This document shows, piece by piece, positions 30,107 to 39,819 of a stretch of 64,000 nucleotides of DNA. The position numbers and the translations under genes are program-made. Source of the stretch: Marinobacter salinus (lineage in GTDB: Bacteria > Pseudomonadota > Gammaproteobacteria > Pseudomonadales > Oleiphilaceae). The notes below the pieces were generated by a model. That model made no database searches. It was not told the origin of the DNA and saw only the letters and a program-made list of their open reading frames with translations. Position 1 is the stretch's first letter. The number at the start of each line of letters is the position of its first letter. The stretch lies in the NCBI RefSeq assembly GCF_001854125.1, contig NZ_CP017715.1, positions 1,612,001-1,676,000 on the forward strand, in the 5' to 3' direction.

Positions 30107-30994
30107 TCAGGGCGTTACAGTAACGGGGAGAGTAAGTGCTGCCAACAGCTGCTCTGCGCCAGGTTCGTCAAAAAGCGCACACTCCCGGCTAATTACCAGT
30201 TGCGAGGCGCCCTCCTCCCGGAGCAACCGAGCTACCCTTATCGGGTTGGTATCAGAAAGAACCCGCAAGCGGGTGCCGGCCCCGAGCACATCAAGATCCT
30301 GCTTGATAGCGTCGAGCCGCTCAGAGGCTGGCTCAATACCGGCGCCCAGAATGATCGTCACCGGCTGGTGATAGTAGCGCGAGATTTCGGCGGCGGCCAA
30401 TGCAGCCCGATGATTTGCGTCATCGTGGTCATTAAGGAAAACGACCACACGGTTTTGGGATCGTAGCGTCTGCTCACACCACAACAAAACGTGCCCCGGT
30501 GACTGCCGGATCAGCCCCCGTGCAGTGGAGCCCAGCCGGGCACCGGCCGGCGAAGACCAACCGGCACGACCGAGTACCAGGAGATCTTCCGGGCCAGCCA
30601 ACGCCAGCACCTCATCAACAACATGACCACGAGCAATACTGAGGGCCTGCCTGCCTCCACGCTGTTTGACCGCCCGGACAAGCGCAGCACGCGCTTGATC
30701 AGCCAAGCGCTGCATGCGCTGTTCCAGAATGCCCGGGTCGAGAGGCCGGCTGATACCGGAGACCGACCCAACCTCACGTGAAAAACCATATCCGGCACTA
30801 CGCACCAGATTCAGTTCCTCAACGAACACACCCAGGACATCCACACCCCGTTTTCCGGCGATATCAACGGCAGCCTCCAGGGCCGCATAACTCATCCTTG
30901 AACCGTCGATCAGCACCAGTACACGCCCACGTGCGGAAGCCCGCTCTTCAGGCTTGGCAGTATTACTCACGGTTTGCATCTCCATTGCTGTCAT
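30107..30994 (-). CDS. Universal stress protein, tandem Usp domains
   Basis: The ~295-residue protein has an N-terminal Usp fold (VLVLIDGSRMSYAALEAAVDIA; LLVLGRAGWSSPAGARLGSTARG with the ATP-binding G-x2-G-x9-G-like loop) and a second, degenerate Usp-like half (VVVFLNDHDDANHRAALAAAE). Usp proteins bind nucleotides and aid survival under stress. The start is uncertain: ATG 30994 has AAGGA 4 bases upstream and overlaps the 3' end of the Lon-like gene; later ATGs at 30985 and 30979 are possible. Confidence 0.75.
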   Translation of the reverse strand: MTAMEMQTVSNTAKPEERASARGRVLVLIDGSRMSYAALEAAVDIAGKRGVDVLGVFVEELNLVRSAGYGFSREVGSVSGISRPLDPGILEQRMQRLADQARAALVRAVKQRGGRQALSIARGHVVDEVLALAGPEDLLVLGRAGWSSPAGARLGSTARGLIRQSPGHVLLWCEQTLRSQNRVVVFLNDHDDANHRAALAAAEISRYYHQPVTIILGAGIEPASERLDAIKQDLDVLGAGTRLRVLSDTNPIRVARLLREEGASQLVISRECALFDEPGAEQLLAALTLPVTVTP

Positions 30995-33365
30995 CGTTTC
31001 CTTCGCTGTCACTCCGCTTCTTGCTGACTTCGGCAAACTGCGAAAGACGATCGGCCACCGCCCGGTTGAAAGATGCTTCCGGGAACTCACCCTGCTCATC
31101 CGGCTCGCCGGCGTCCCTGCCCGTCAGGAGCTCAATGGCCTCATCGATATGCGAAACCGGGTAGATGCTGAAATCGCCATCGGCGATGGCTTTGCGGACC
31201 TCCGCATTAAGCATCAGATGCTCCACATTGCTTGCCGGTAAAATAACACTATGACCGCGCACCTTCCCGGCCTCACGGCAGACATCAAAAAAGCCCTCAA
31301 TCTTTTCGTTGACTCCGCCAACCGCCTGAACCTCTCCGTGCTGGTTCATCGAGCCGGTAACGGCAAACGTCTGGCGCAACGGCAGACGGCTGATTGCCGA
31401 CAACAGAACACAAGTTTCTGCAATGGACGCGGAATCGCCCTCCACGCCCCCGTATGACTGTTCAAAGGCCAGACTTGCCGACAGTGACAGCTCGCCTTCG
31501 CCGGCATATCGACTGGCCAGAAAACGGGAAAGAATCATAACAGCCTTGCTGTGAATGGGGCCGCCCAGCTTGGCTTCCCGCTCAATATCCACAACCTGCC
31601 CTTTCCCCGGACGGGCGGTAGCCGTAATCCGGGTTGGTTGGCCAAACATTGACGCACCGAGCTTGAGCACCGAAAGACCATTTACCTGCCCCACGGTCTC
31701 ACCCTCGGTAGCGATCATCACGGTGCCGCGGGCAATCTGTTCACGACTCCGGTCGCGAATCCGGCTGGCCCGGAATTCCCGCTCATCAATCGCCTGCTGA
31801 ACGTGGTCCGCCTCGATAACGGAAACACCGGCGCGGTCTGCCCAGTGGTCAGCCTCACTGACTAGATCCCGCAATACCCGATCATGAGCCGTAAGTTTAC
31901 GCTGATCCGCCGCCAAGCGACTCGCCTGCTCAATCAGCCTTGCCACTCCGTCCCGGCCAAGCGGCCGGCATTTCAGCTTCCGCGCCATGGTGGCGATCAT
32001 CCGGGCATAGAGCTCATAGCTATCATCGTCCCGGTCAAGGTCATCCTCAAAGTCGGCCTCAACCTTGAACAGATCCAGAAAATCCGGATCGTAGTGGGAC
32101 AGCAGGTAGTACAGAATCCGATCACCAAGCAGCACAACTTTAACCGATACCGGAATGGGCTCTGGCTGCAGGCTTATGGTGCTCGCCAAGCCATACAGGC
32201 GTTCCAGGGATTCGATCCGAATCTCACTGGAAAACAGAATGCGCTTCAGGCTCTCCCATGCCATCGGCTGGGTCAGTATCCGGCGAGCATCAATAAGCAG
32301 GTAGCCACCGTTCGCCCGATGCACAGAACCACTCTTGATAAGAGTGAAGTCAGTGTAGAGTGTGCCCTGCCGGGCCCGGTGCTCAATCTGGCCCGCCAGA
32401 TGCTGGTGATTGGGGAGGTCCTCATAGATTACAGGCGCCCCGACCGTCTCGGCGTTGTCGACCAGCAGATTGACTCTGTAACGCCCCAGCAGGCCACTGG
32501 GTGGACCGTTTTCGGTGTCCTGGAACGCTTCCGCGTGTTCAACCACATCCTCACGTATGGCATCCAGATAATCGACAACCGCGGGCAGGTGCCGCCATTT
32601 TTCGCGAAGCTCCCCGATCGGACCGCCGAGTGTGAGCTGTACCATCTCTTCATTCAGAGCATGAACCCGTTCCCGGACCTCCTTACGCAAACGCGGAATC
32701 TGTTGGATGGTCTGCTGCAGTTTTTTCTGGAGCTCCTCTACCTTGGATTCCACCAGCGCTTTTTCTTCATCGGAAAACTTTTTGTACTCCTCCGGATCAA
32801 TAACCTCGCCCTCGCGCATTGGAGCAAAGGTAAAGCCCGCAGGCGTCGTTATCATGGCAATGTTATTGGCGTTGGCTTCTTCCTGTATATCAAACAAACC
32901 CTGGTGCTGGCGCTTTGTCATTTCCTCCTGCAGCTCCTGCAGACGCGCCTGATATTCCTCACTTTCGAAGGTGGCCGGAATAGCCGTGCGCAACTCCCCG
33001 GCCAGATCATTCATGTCTTTCTTGAACTGCCGGCCCTCCCCCGCTGCGAGACGAATAGACCTGGGCCGGTCCGAAAACTCAAAGTTGTGAACATGGCACC
33101 AGTCCGAGGGTACAGGTTGTCGCTTGGCATGACTGGAAAAGAAACGCTCGACCAACTCATGCTTGCCCGCGCCTGAGGGGCCGAGGACAAAGAGGTTAAA
33201 TCCATCCGCCTGCATACTGGCGCCAAACTCAAGGGCCCGCAGCACACGTTCCTGGCCACAAGGCAGTTCCAGGTCTTCCAAAGATTCGGTGGTGTCAAAA
33301 TCCAGTTGGTCGAGTGGGCACCGGTGATAGACCTGTTCCGGCGTCAAGGGCGATGGTAAGGCCAT
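30963..33365 (-). CDS. Lon-family (LonB-like) ATP-dependent protease
   Basis: An 800-residue S16-family protease with an atypical AAA module. Walker A is GPSGAGKH (~62-69), and a long charged coiled-coil insertion spans ~180-290. The C-terminal Lon protease domain carries the Ser/Lys dyad: Ser in VEGDSASIAETC and Lys in GGVNEKIEGF. The start at 33365 has AGGAGG 6 bases upstream; an upstream in-frame extension to 33509 has no family match. Its end overlaps the Usp gene, so both are probably one stress-response transcript. Confidence 0.88.
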   Translation of the reverse strand: MALPSPLTPEQVYHRCPLDQLDFDTTESLEDLELPCGQERVLRALEFGASMQADGFNLFVLGPSGAGKHELVERFFSSHAKRQPVPSDWCHVHNFEFSDRPRSIRLAAGEGRQFKKDMNDLAGELRTAIPATFESEEYQARLQELQEEMTKRQHQGLFDIQEEANANNIAMITTPAGFTFAPMREGEVIDPEEYKKFSDEEKALVESKVEELQKKLQQTIQQIPRLRKEVRERVHALNEEMVQLTLGGPIGELREKWRHLPAVVDYLDAIREDVVEHAEAFQDTENGPPSGLLGRYRVNLLVDNAETVGAPVIYEDLPNHQHLAGQIEHRARQGTLYTDFTLIKSGSVHRANGGYLLIDARRILTQPMAWESLKRILFSSEIRIESLERLYGLASTISLQPEPIPVSVKVVLLGDRILYYLLSHYDPDFLDLFKVEADFEDDLDRDDDSYELYARMIATMARKLKCRPLGRDGVARLIEQASRLAADQRKLTAHDRVLRDLVSEADHWADRAGVSVIEADHVQQAIDEREFRASRIRDRSREQIARGTVMIATEGETVGQVNGLSVLKLGASMFGQPTRITATARPGKGQVVDIEREAKLGGPIHSKAVMILSRFLASRYAGEGELSLSASLAFEQSYGGVEGDSASIAETCVLLSAISRLPLRQTFAVTGSMNQHGEVQAVGGVNEKIEGFFDVCREAGKVRGHSVILPASNVEHLMLNAEVRKAIADGDFSIYPVSHIDEAIELLTGRDAGEPDEQGEFPEASFNRAVADRLSQFAEVSKKRSDSEGNDDSNGDANRE

Positions 33366-33724
33366 CAGCTTCCTCCTGATGAGTAACGGGCAGTCTGCAA
33401 AACTGCGAAGAATGTAACCAAAGGATAGACCACTAAAACGACTAAGTTGTGCCGCGAGTAGCAGCGCCTGAAAAGACAAACCGGGAAATGCACAGGTGAG
33501 ACCATTCACTTACTCAAAGTTCAAGTGTAAATAAAAAAGTAAATCGTTATTTTCTTTTTATTAAAAAAACGATAACTAAAGATAGAGTTAACAATATTTA
33601 AACCGTTTATAAAGCAACAAGAAAAAAGAAAGCAAACTTACAATAATTTAACGAACCTTTTTCGGTTGTTTGCGTCTTACCTATAAGTTCGGGATTTAAA
33701 TATTGTCGTTTATGTGAGGTAACC
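33366..33724. other. A/T-rich divergent intergenic region
   Basis: About 360 bases without a gene between the Lon-like protease and the DUF2202 gene. Positions 33525-33660 are much richer in A and T than the flanking genes, with long A and T runs. It fits a promoter region for one or both divergent genes; I see no clear operator and no RNA gene. Confidence 0.4.
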
Positions 33725-34357
33725 ATGAAAACAAACTCTTTCATCAATGGTCTGATCATCAGTTCGATCTTCATTAGTAGCTCCGCCCTGGCAGCCGGCG
33801 GTCAGGGCCATGAGAGCTCTTCGGCGTCGTCCGAGTTAACCACCACCGAAACTGACGATCTCCAATTCATGCGTGAAGAAGAGAAACTTGCCAGAGATGT
33901 ATACCTGACTCTTGATCAGTACTGGGGTGACCAAACGCAAGTCTTTGCACAAATAGCCCTCTCGGAGGAAACCCACACGAGCACTGTTAACTATTTGCTT
34001 GATAAGTTTGACGTTGAAGATCCTGTTGTTAATGACACCATAGGCGTATTTACCAATGAGGAATTACAGGCGCTTTACGACGAACTTATTGCCAAAGGAA
34101 AGAACTCACTTCTTGACGGCCTGTACGTGGGTGGCCTGATTGAGGAGAAGGACATGCGAGACATTCTTGCCGCAATCAATGAAACCGATGAGCGTGCCAT
34201 CACACTCGCCTACTCCAACCTTCTGGATGGCTCCAAAAGCCACCTGAAGGCCTTCGTTGCGGTAATCGAAGACCAGGGCCTCGACTACCAAGCCCAGGTT
34301 CTTGAGCCGGAGGAAGTGGAACTCATTCTTGAGGACGATAGCCAGGTAGAGAGCTAA
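33725..34357 (+). CDS. DUF2202 family secreted protein
   Basis: A 210-residue precursor with a signal peptide (residues 1-~23, ending SSSALAAG) and an acidic helical domain of the DUF2202 type: LQFMREEEKLARDVYLTL, IALSEETHTSTVNYLL, and a C-terminal four-helix-like segment (SNLLDGSKSHLKAFVAVIE). The Glu/His pattern resembles ferritin-like helical bundles, but no metal site has been shown. GAGGTAACC precedes the start. Function is unknown. Confidence 0.85.
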   Translation: MKTNSFINGLIISSIFISSSALAAGGQGHESSSASSELTTTETDDLQFMREEEKLARDVYLTLDQYWGDQTQVFAQIALSEETHTSTVNYLLDKFDVEDPVVNDTIGVFTNEELQALYDELIAKGKNSLLDGLYVGGLIEEKDMRDILAAINETDERAITLAYSNLLDGSKSHLKAFVAVIEDQGLDYQAQVLEPEEVELILEDDSQVES

Positions 34358-34378
34358 TCTCGTCACCACTAAAGCAAT

Positions 34379-34414
34379 AAAACACCGGCAGCCTCTGACT
34401 GCCGGTGTTTTATT
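34379..34414. terminator. Bidirectional terminator between DUF2202 and GST genes
   Basis: A 13-bp perfect inverted repeat (34379-34391 with 34399-34411), AAAACACCGGCAG and its complement, around a 7-base loop. The A and T ends give a U tract in both directions, serving two convergent genes. Confidence 0.92.
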
Positions 34415-34438
34415 CAGTTCCAATAATAAGCAAATGAT

Positions 34439-35320
34439 TCAGGAATGCCCCAAAATCGCCGCAAGCTTGTCCTGCGTTTTGTCTTCAAAGTCGCTCGCGT
34501 CGTGGCGTTCGTGAAGCTGTTCTTCAGGCTCGCCCCAGGTCCGGTTTACCATCCGGCCGCGTTGAACAGCGGGCCGCTGGGCAATCTCGTCTGTCCAGCG
34601 AATCACGTTCTTGTATGAATGGGCCTCGAGAAACTCAGCCGCGTCGTACACTTTGTTTTTCACCAACGCGCCATACCAGGGCCAGATTGCCATATCCGCA
34701 ATGGTGTACTCATCTCCGGCAATGTAACGATTATTCGCCAGCTGTCGGTCCAGAACATCCAGCTGACGCTTTACCTCCATCGTGTAACGATTGATGGGGT
34801 ACTCGTATTTCTCCGGCGCATAAGCGTAGAAGTGGCCAAAGCCCCCGCCCAGCATCGGCGCGCTGCCCATCTGCCAGAACAGCCAGTTCATGGTCTCCGT
34901 ACGGCCAGCGAGGTCTTTCGGCAGAAAGGCACCGAACTTCTCGGCCAGATACAAAAGAATGGAACCAGACTCGAACACACGAACGGCAGGATCCACACTC
35001 CGGTCCAGCAATGCCGGAATCTTGGAATTCGGGTTTATCTCAACAAAACCGCTGCCAAACTGATCACCTTCGGTAATCCGGATCGGGTAGGCATCGTACT
35101 CGGCGCCCTCAAAACCCTGGGCCAGAAGCTCCTCAAGCATGATGGTGACTTTTACACCGTTCGGCGTTGCCAATGAATAAAGCTGCAGCGGGTGCTTGCC
35201 GACAGGAAGCTCCTTGTCATGAGTGGGGCCGGCAATTGGCCGATTGATACTGGCGAAGGCGCCACCGCTTTCGGACTCCCATTTCCAGACTTTTGGCGGA
35301 GTGTAGGTCGGGTCACTCAT
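34439..35320 (-). CDS. yghU: Glutathione S-transferase-like protein, YghU type
   Basis: The 293-residue protein belongs to the nu-class (YghU/YfcG) GST group, whose members show disulfide reductase activity with glutathione. It has an N-terminal extension (~1-45), a thioredoxin-like domain (LYSLATPNGVKVTIMLEEL...NPNSKIPALLDR), the glutathione-binding FESGSILLYLAEKFG and a C-terminal helical domain (DEYTIADMAIWPWYGAL). GGAGAG lies upstream of the ATG. Confidence 0.9.
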   Translation of the reverse strand: MSDPTYTPPKVWKWESESGGAFASINRPIAGPTHDKELPVGKHPLQLYSLATPNGVKVTIMLEELLAQGFEGAEYDAYPIRITEGDQFGSGFVEINPNSKIPALLDRSVDPAVRVFESGSILLYLAEKFGAFLPKDLAGRTETMNWLFWQMGSAPMLGGGFGHFYAYAPEKYEYPINRYTMEVKRQLDVLDRQLANNRYIAGDEYTIADMAIWPWYGALVKNKVYDAAEFLEAHSYKNVIRWTDEIAQRPAVQRGRMVNRTWGEPEEQLHERHDASDFEDKTQDKLAAILGHS

Positions 35321-35477
35321 AGCTGTGCTCTCTCCTTCGGATAAAAAAACAGGCCCAATATGCGGGCATCAGACAATCACTGTCAGGGATACGCCCTTTG
35401 GCGCAAAAAAGGTTCATTATCCCCGAAAACCTTGGGGCGTTCCTGCATAAGGCAAGGGTTGAGGCGTTTGTTCGTAT

Positions 35478-35768
35478 TCACTGATTTTTTCGAGGCCTGC
35501 CAAACAGGTCTCGCAACTCATCCTTTGCAGCCTCCAGGCGGTCCCGTTGGTCCGGGGCAAGCTGCTTTCCGGCCCGATTGATGTAAAACGTCAGCATCGA
35601 CATGGCCGACCGGTAAGGATCCGATTTCCGACGCCTGCTCTTCTCGGCAGACCTCTTCAGGGAGCAGGCGATTTCCCGGGGATCTTCAAGGGCAAATACG
35701 CCTTGCTCAAGGTCCAGGGCATCGCTGGATTCGGTGACGCTCTGCGACCAGCGTTCGGGTTTATCCAA
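35478..35768 (-). CDS. DUF3175 family small basic protein
   Basis: A 96-residue protein whose WSQSVTESSDALDLEQGVF, DPREIACSLKRSAEKS and RSAMSMLTFYINRAGK segments match what I recall of DUF3175. The start is TTG: GGAGG sits 6 bases before TTG 35768, while a TTG at 35774 abuts it. Function is unknown; the many Lys/Arg residues could suit nucleic-acid binding, but this is only a guess. Confidence 0.75.
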   Translation of the reverse strand: MDKPERWSQSVTESSDALDLEQGVFALEDPREIACSLKRSAEKSRRRKSDPYRSAMSMLTFYINRAGKQLAPDQRDRLEAAKDELRDLFGRPRKNQ

Positions 35769-35913
35769 AACCAACCTCCAGTCTTGTGTCGAACACTACC
35801 CTGAAACCGTACCAGTCTTTTTCTGCTATAGTCATCTTTAGTGGTTTTACATTATTTAACAATCTTGTTCGTCCCGTCAGGAGACGGGAGCAACCAGGCA
35901 AGGGAGTTCACAC

Positions 35914-36291
35914 ATGAAGCCGCACCGCCTATTTGCACGCCCCCTCATTGTTCTCGGACTGGCCACGGCTCTGATCGCCTGTGCCGGCCCCGGACCGAAA
36001 CCGGACAGCCAGCTACAATCAGCGCAGTCTTCCATCCAGCAGGCCGAAGCCGCCGATGCCCGTCAATTCGAGCCGGTGTTACTCAATCAAGCCCAGAACA
36101 AACTGGCCGATGCCCGTGAATTGATAGACCGGGAGCAATACGGTGAAGCACAGCACCTGCTGGAGCAGGCAGCAGTTGACGCCCAGTTAGCGGCTGCGCG
36201 CTCCCAGACCGAGAGGGCAAGGCAAGCCGTAGCCGAGATCAACCGAAGCATCGAAAACCTCCAGAATCAGTTGGAAACGGACAAACAATAA
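35914..36291 (+). CDS. DUF4398 lipoprotein
   Basis: A 125-residue predicted outer-membrane lipoprotein. The signal peptide ends in the lipobox LIAC (Cys ~23), followed by an Ala/Gln-rich helical coiled coil typical of DUF4398 (AADARQFEPVLLNQAQNKLADARELIDREQYGEAQHL). AAGGGAG precedes the start. It lies 23 bases before an OmpA-domain lipoprotein with a similar N-terminal helical region, so both probably act together in the cell envelope. Confidence 0.87.
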   Translation: MKPHRLFARPLIVLGLATALIACAGPGPKPDSQLQSAQSSIQQAEAADARQFEPVLLNQAQNKLADARELIDREQYGEAQHLLEQAAVDAQLAAARSQTERARQAVAEINRSIENLQNQLETDKQ

Positions 36292-36314
36292 GCCCGGACA
36301 AGGAGATTGAGACG

Positions 36315-37100
36315 ATGAAACCCATACTATCCCTTAGCATCGCGATCGGGCTGTCCACACTGATGGCCGGCTGTGCCAGCACTCCCTCCAGCAACGCCAA
36401 AATTGAAGAAGCCCGTTCAACCTACCAAAGCATCGAGCAGGATCCGGATGTTGCACGTAGCGGTGCCAGCCAGTTACGCAGTGCAAAAACCCAGCTCGAC
36501 AGAGCCGAATCGTTGCTCGAAGACGGTGCCGATATTGAGACGGTTGAACATGCCGCCTATCTGGCGAACCGGCACGCCCAGATTGCCCAACAGCAGGGGC
36601 TGCGTGCTTCCCTGGAGTCCCAGATCAGCTCCGCTGAAGAGCGTCGCAAACAGATCATGCTGCAACTGAAAACCAAAGAGACTGAGGCGCTCAGGGCGCA
36701 GATGGAAGCCCTGAAAGCGGAGCAGACAGACCGCGGCATGGTGCTGACTCTGGGCGACGTGCTGTTCGATCTGAATAAGGCGGAACTGAAGGCGTCCGGT
36801 GAGCGCACGGTGGCCCGCCTCGCCGACTTCATGCAAGAGTATGAGAATCGGAGAGTGCGGATTGAAGGCTATACCGACAGTACTGGCGAAGAGGCTTACA
36901 ACCAGCGCCTGTCGGAGCGACGTGCCATGTCCGTTTATGACTCATTGTTAAAGCAGGGCATTTCCAGCCGCCGGGTAGAAGTCCAGGGCTATGGTGAGGC
37001 GTACCCGGTCGCCAGCAATGACACCAGTGCCGGCCGGCAACAAAACCGACGCGTGGAGATTGTGATCTCGGACGAGTCCGGAATGATAGAAGGCCGCTGA
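36315..37100 (+). CDS. OmpA-family lipoprotein with DUF4398-like N-terminus
   Basis: A 261-residue lipoprotein (lipobox LMAGC, Cys ~20) with a helical DUF4398-like region (~30-140) and a C-terminal OmpA peptidoglycan-binding domain (~145-255). The latter shows VRIEGYTDSTGEEAYNQRLS and the arginine motif RQQNRRVEI. It probably tethers the outer membrane to peptidoglycan. AAGGAG precedes the ATG; operon partner of the preceding lipoprotein gene. Confidence 0.92.
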   Translation: MKPILSLSIAIGLSTLMAGCASTPSSNAKIEEARSTYQSIEQDPDVARSGASQLRSAKTQLDRAESLLEDGADIETVEHAAYLANRHAQIAQQQGLRASLESQISSAEERRKQIMLQLKTKETEALRAQMEALKAEQTDRGMVLTLGDVLFDLNKAELKASGERTVARLADFMQEYENRRVRIEGYTDSTGEEAYNQRLSERRAMSVYDSLLKQGISSRRVEVQGYGEAYPVASNDTSAGRQQNRRVEIVISDESGMIEGR

Positions 37101-37494
37101 AGCCGGCTGACAGTGAGCACAGGGTCAGCAATTCCCCGGGACTCAAATGCCGGAGTTGCTGCGCCAACACAAGCGGCGCGTCATGCACCTGAGGGCACAG
37201 CCCGAAAATGACGCGCCAGCCCACACACTGCACCATCGGCGTGCATTCCAACACGACGTGTCTGACACAAGTCCAATGCCCCAGAGCACTCTATCCCTCT
37301 GTTTTCCCGGGATTACCTGTTGCTGATGCGATGTGCATTGCAGAGCTGGCTGCGTATCCCGGTATGAAAACTGCAAGCACACCTCTCAAGGGTCCCCTGG
37401 TTCAGCAAAGCTTTGCCCGTGCTAAGCGGTTCCCGTTTTACTCAACGTTTTGCTGAACTCCTGGACATTAAGGAAGACACATCAGGAGTAGACA
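37101..37494. other. Intergenic region before the glucosylglycerol genes
   Basis: A 394-base stretch without a credible gene. It contains a 12-base palindrome GCAAAGCTTTGC (37405-37416) and the ribosome-binding site of the next gene (AGGAG at 37484-37488). As osmolyte genes are normally salt-induced, the promoter probably lies here, but I cannot place it. Confidence 0.4.
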
Positions 37495-39768
37495 ATGCTA
37501 CTTGCCACCGATCTCGACGGCACCTTTCTCGCGGGTGATCCGGAAAATCGCCTCAAGCTTTATCAGTTGATCTCCGCTCACCCTGAAATTGATTTGGTGT
37601 TTGTCACAGGTCGGGGGCTGGAATCCGTGCTGCCCTTACTTTCAGATCCGACGATTCCCGAACCGGACTACATCATTTGCGATGTCGGTTGTACCGTGGT
37701 GCACGGAGATTCCCAACAAGCGATACAGCCATTGCAGGGCGAAATCGACGATCTCTGGCCTGGGGAGCACATGGTTGAGAGTGCCCTCGCTTCCTTTGAA
37801 GGTCTGCAGCGTCAGGAAGTACCGCAGGAACGCCGTGTTTCCTATTTTTGCCACAGCGATGTGGTCTGCGAAAACATGCGGGCACAGGTGGAGGCACTGT
37901 CCTGCGATATCCTGTTCTCAGCCGGCAAGTACCTGGATATTCTTCCGAAGGATGTCAACAAAGGACGCACACTGTCCCGCCTGGTTGAGCACCTGGGATT
38001 AGAACCGGAAGCGGTTCTGGTGGCCGGTGATACCCTGAACGATTTGTCGATGTATCAACACGAATTCAAGGGTGTCTGTGTCGGCGAGTCCGAGGCGGCA
38101 CTGTTGGAAGCGACAGAACACCAGGCACGGGTATTTCATGCCGGAGCCACTGGCTGTGGGGGTATTCTTGAGGCATTTGAACACTTCGGCTATCTCGGAC
38201 ACGCCGGCATCGACGCCGAAATTCCCGAGTACATGAACTCGGGAAAATCCGACCTGGTAATCGTCTATCATCGCCTGCCTTATGAGGAGGTAATCGAGAA
38301 CGGCGAGCTGATCCGGCGCCGCCCCAAATCCCCCAATGGCATCATTCCGACGCTACTGAGCTTTTTTGCCGACGGCAAGGCAGGAGCCTGGGTGGCCTGG
38401 TCGATTGACGATCCCGACCTTGGCCCCTTCCAGACTCATACGGAAGTGGATAGCGGCCGCTATGAAAAACTGGTCGCAGCACGGGTGCCGTTGAGCAAAG
38501 AAGATGTTGAAATCTTCTATAAGCGGTTCTCCAAAGAAGCCTTCTGGCCCACCCTGCACACTTTCTGGGAGCGGGCCACCTTCCGGGATGACCACTGGCA
38601 GGTCTTCCTCAAAGTGAACAAAATGTTTGCGGAACGTACCGCGGCGGAAGCGGCGGAAAACGCCGTGGTCTGGATTCACGATTACAACCTGTGGATGGTG
38701 CCGGCGTTCCTGCGCGAGATGCGTCCCGACCTCACCATTGCCTTTTTCCATCACACCTACTTCCCTTCCGCGGATGTGTTCAACGTGCTGCCCTGGCGCC
38801 GTGAGATCATTGGCAGCCTGCTGCAATGTGATCATATTGGCTTCCACATTCCCAGGCAGGCCGAAAACTTTGTGGACGTGGCCCGCGGCGTAACCCCGCT
38901 GGAAGTCACCCAGAAAATGGGCTGCGCACCACGCTTTCTCACCTATGGGTGCGCGGTGGGGCTGGACGAGATGACGACCGAAATCCGGGTAAATGATCGC
39001 AGGATCGGGCTGGGCGCACACCCGGTTGGCCTCGACCTGAATCGTGTTCGCAATGCCCTCTCCGATCAGAGCGTCGTGGCGCGGATGGAAACGCTGCGGG
39101 AGGAATTCATGGATATCCGGTTAATCCTGTCCGTGGAGCGGCTGGACTTCACCAAAGGGATTATCGAGAAACTTCACGCCTACGAGCGCATGCTTAACGA
39201 GCATCCCGAACTGGCCACCAAAGTCACCCTGTTGATGGTCTGTGTGCCCGCGGCGGCGGGCATGACCATCTACGAGGAATTGCTGTCTCAGATCGAGCAA
39301 ACGGTGGGGCGCATTAACGGGCAGTTTGCCCAGGTCGGATGGACCCCTGTGCAGTTCTTTTTCCGGGCCCTGCCCTTCGAAGATCTGGTGGCCTACTACA
39401 CCATGGCCGACGTGATGTGGATTACTCCGCTTCGGGATGGTTTGAACCTCGTTGCCAAAGAATACATCGCGACCCAGGGATTAACCAAAGGCAGCGGTGT
39501 GCTGGTTCTGTCCGAGTTTGCCGGTGCCGCCGCCGAGCTGCGCGGTGCCATTCTGGCGAATCCACACCATCCACAGGACCTTGCCGACACCTGTTACTAC
39601 GCGTTGGCCATGAGCCGCAGCGAAGCCAGGAACCGGCTCAGCGAAGCCTTCGAAATCGTGAGCCGTTATGACATTGAATACTGGGGACGAGAGTTTATTC
39701 ACGCAGTGGAACAGCGGCGGGAAGGCAAGCTCAAGAAAATCGTGCCCCTGGGCCAGAGTGCGGCCTGA
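37495..39768 (+). CDS. ggpS: Glucosylglycerol-phosphate synthase with N-terminal HAD phosphatase domain
   Basis: A 757-residue fusion for making the osmolyte glucosylglycerol. Residues ~1-250 are a HAD-type phosphatase (DLDGTF at 6-11; VAGDTLNDLSMYQ) expected to remove the phosphate. Residues ~250-757 are a GT20 synthase joining ADP-glucose and glycerol 3-phosphate; seen are VWIHDYNLWMVPAFLRE, FFHHTYFPSADVFNVLPWR, SVERLDFTKGI and TPLRDGLNLVAKEY. Related GT20 enzymes make trehalose phosphate, but the HAD-first layout and the phosphorylase neighbour favour glucosylglycerol. AGGAG precedes the ATG. Confidence 0.88.
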   Translation: MLLATDLDGTFLAGDPENRLKLYQLISAHPEIDLVFVTGRGLESVLPLLSDPTIPEPDYIICDVGCTVVHGDSQQAIQPLQGEIDDLWPGEHMVESALASFEGLQRQEVPQERRVSYFCHSDVVCENMRAQVEALSCDILFSAGKYLDILPKDVNKGRTLSRLVEHLGLEPEAVLVAGDTLNDLSMYQHEFKGVCVGESEAALLEATEHQARVFHAGATGCGGILEAFEHFGYLGHAGIDAEIPEYMNSGKSDLVIVYHRLPYEEVIENGELIRRRPKSPNGIIPTLLSFFADGKAGAWVAWSIDDPDLGPFQTHTEVDSGRYEKLVAARVPLSKEDVEIFYKRFSKEAFWPTLHTFWERATFRDDHWQVFLKVNKMFAERTAAEAAENAVVWIHDYNLWMVPAFLREMRPDLTIAFFHHTYFPSADVFNVLPWRREIIGSLLQCDHIGFHIPRQAENFVDVARGVTPLEVTQKMGCAPRFLTYGCAVGLDEMTTEIRVNDRRIGLGAHPVGLDLNRVRNALSDQSVVARMETLREEFMDIRLILSVERLDFTKGIIEKLHAYERMLNEHPELATKVTLLMVCVPAAAGMTIYEELLSQIEQTVGRINGQFAQVGWTPVQFFFRALPFEDLVAYYTMADVMWITPLRDGLNLVAKEYIATQGLTKGSGVLVLSEFAGAAAELRGAILANPHHPQDLADTCYYALAMSRSEARNRLSEAFEIVSRYDIEYWGREFIHAVEQRREGKLKKIVPLGQSAA

Positions 39769-39819
39769 TCGGCCCGAAGCCCCCATATACCGGCATTCGC
39801 CCAAAGCAGGAGCCAGACC

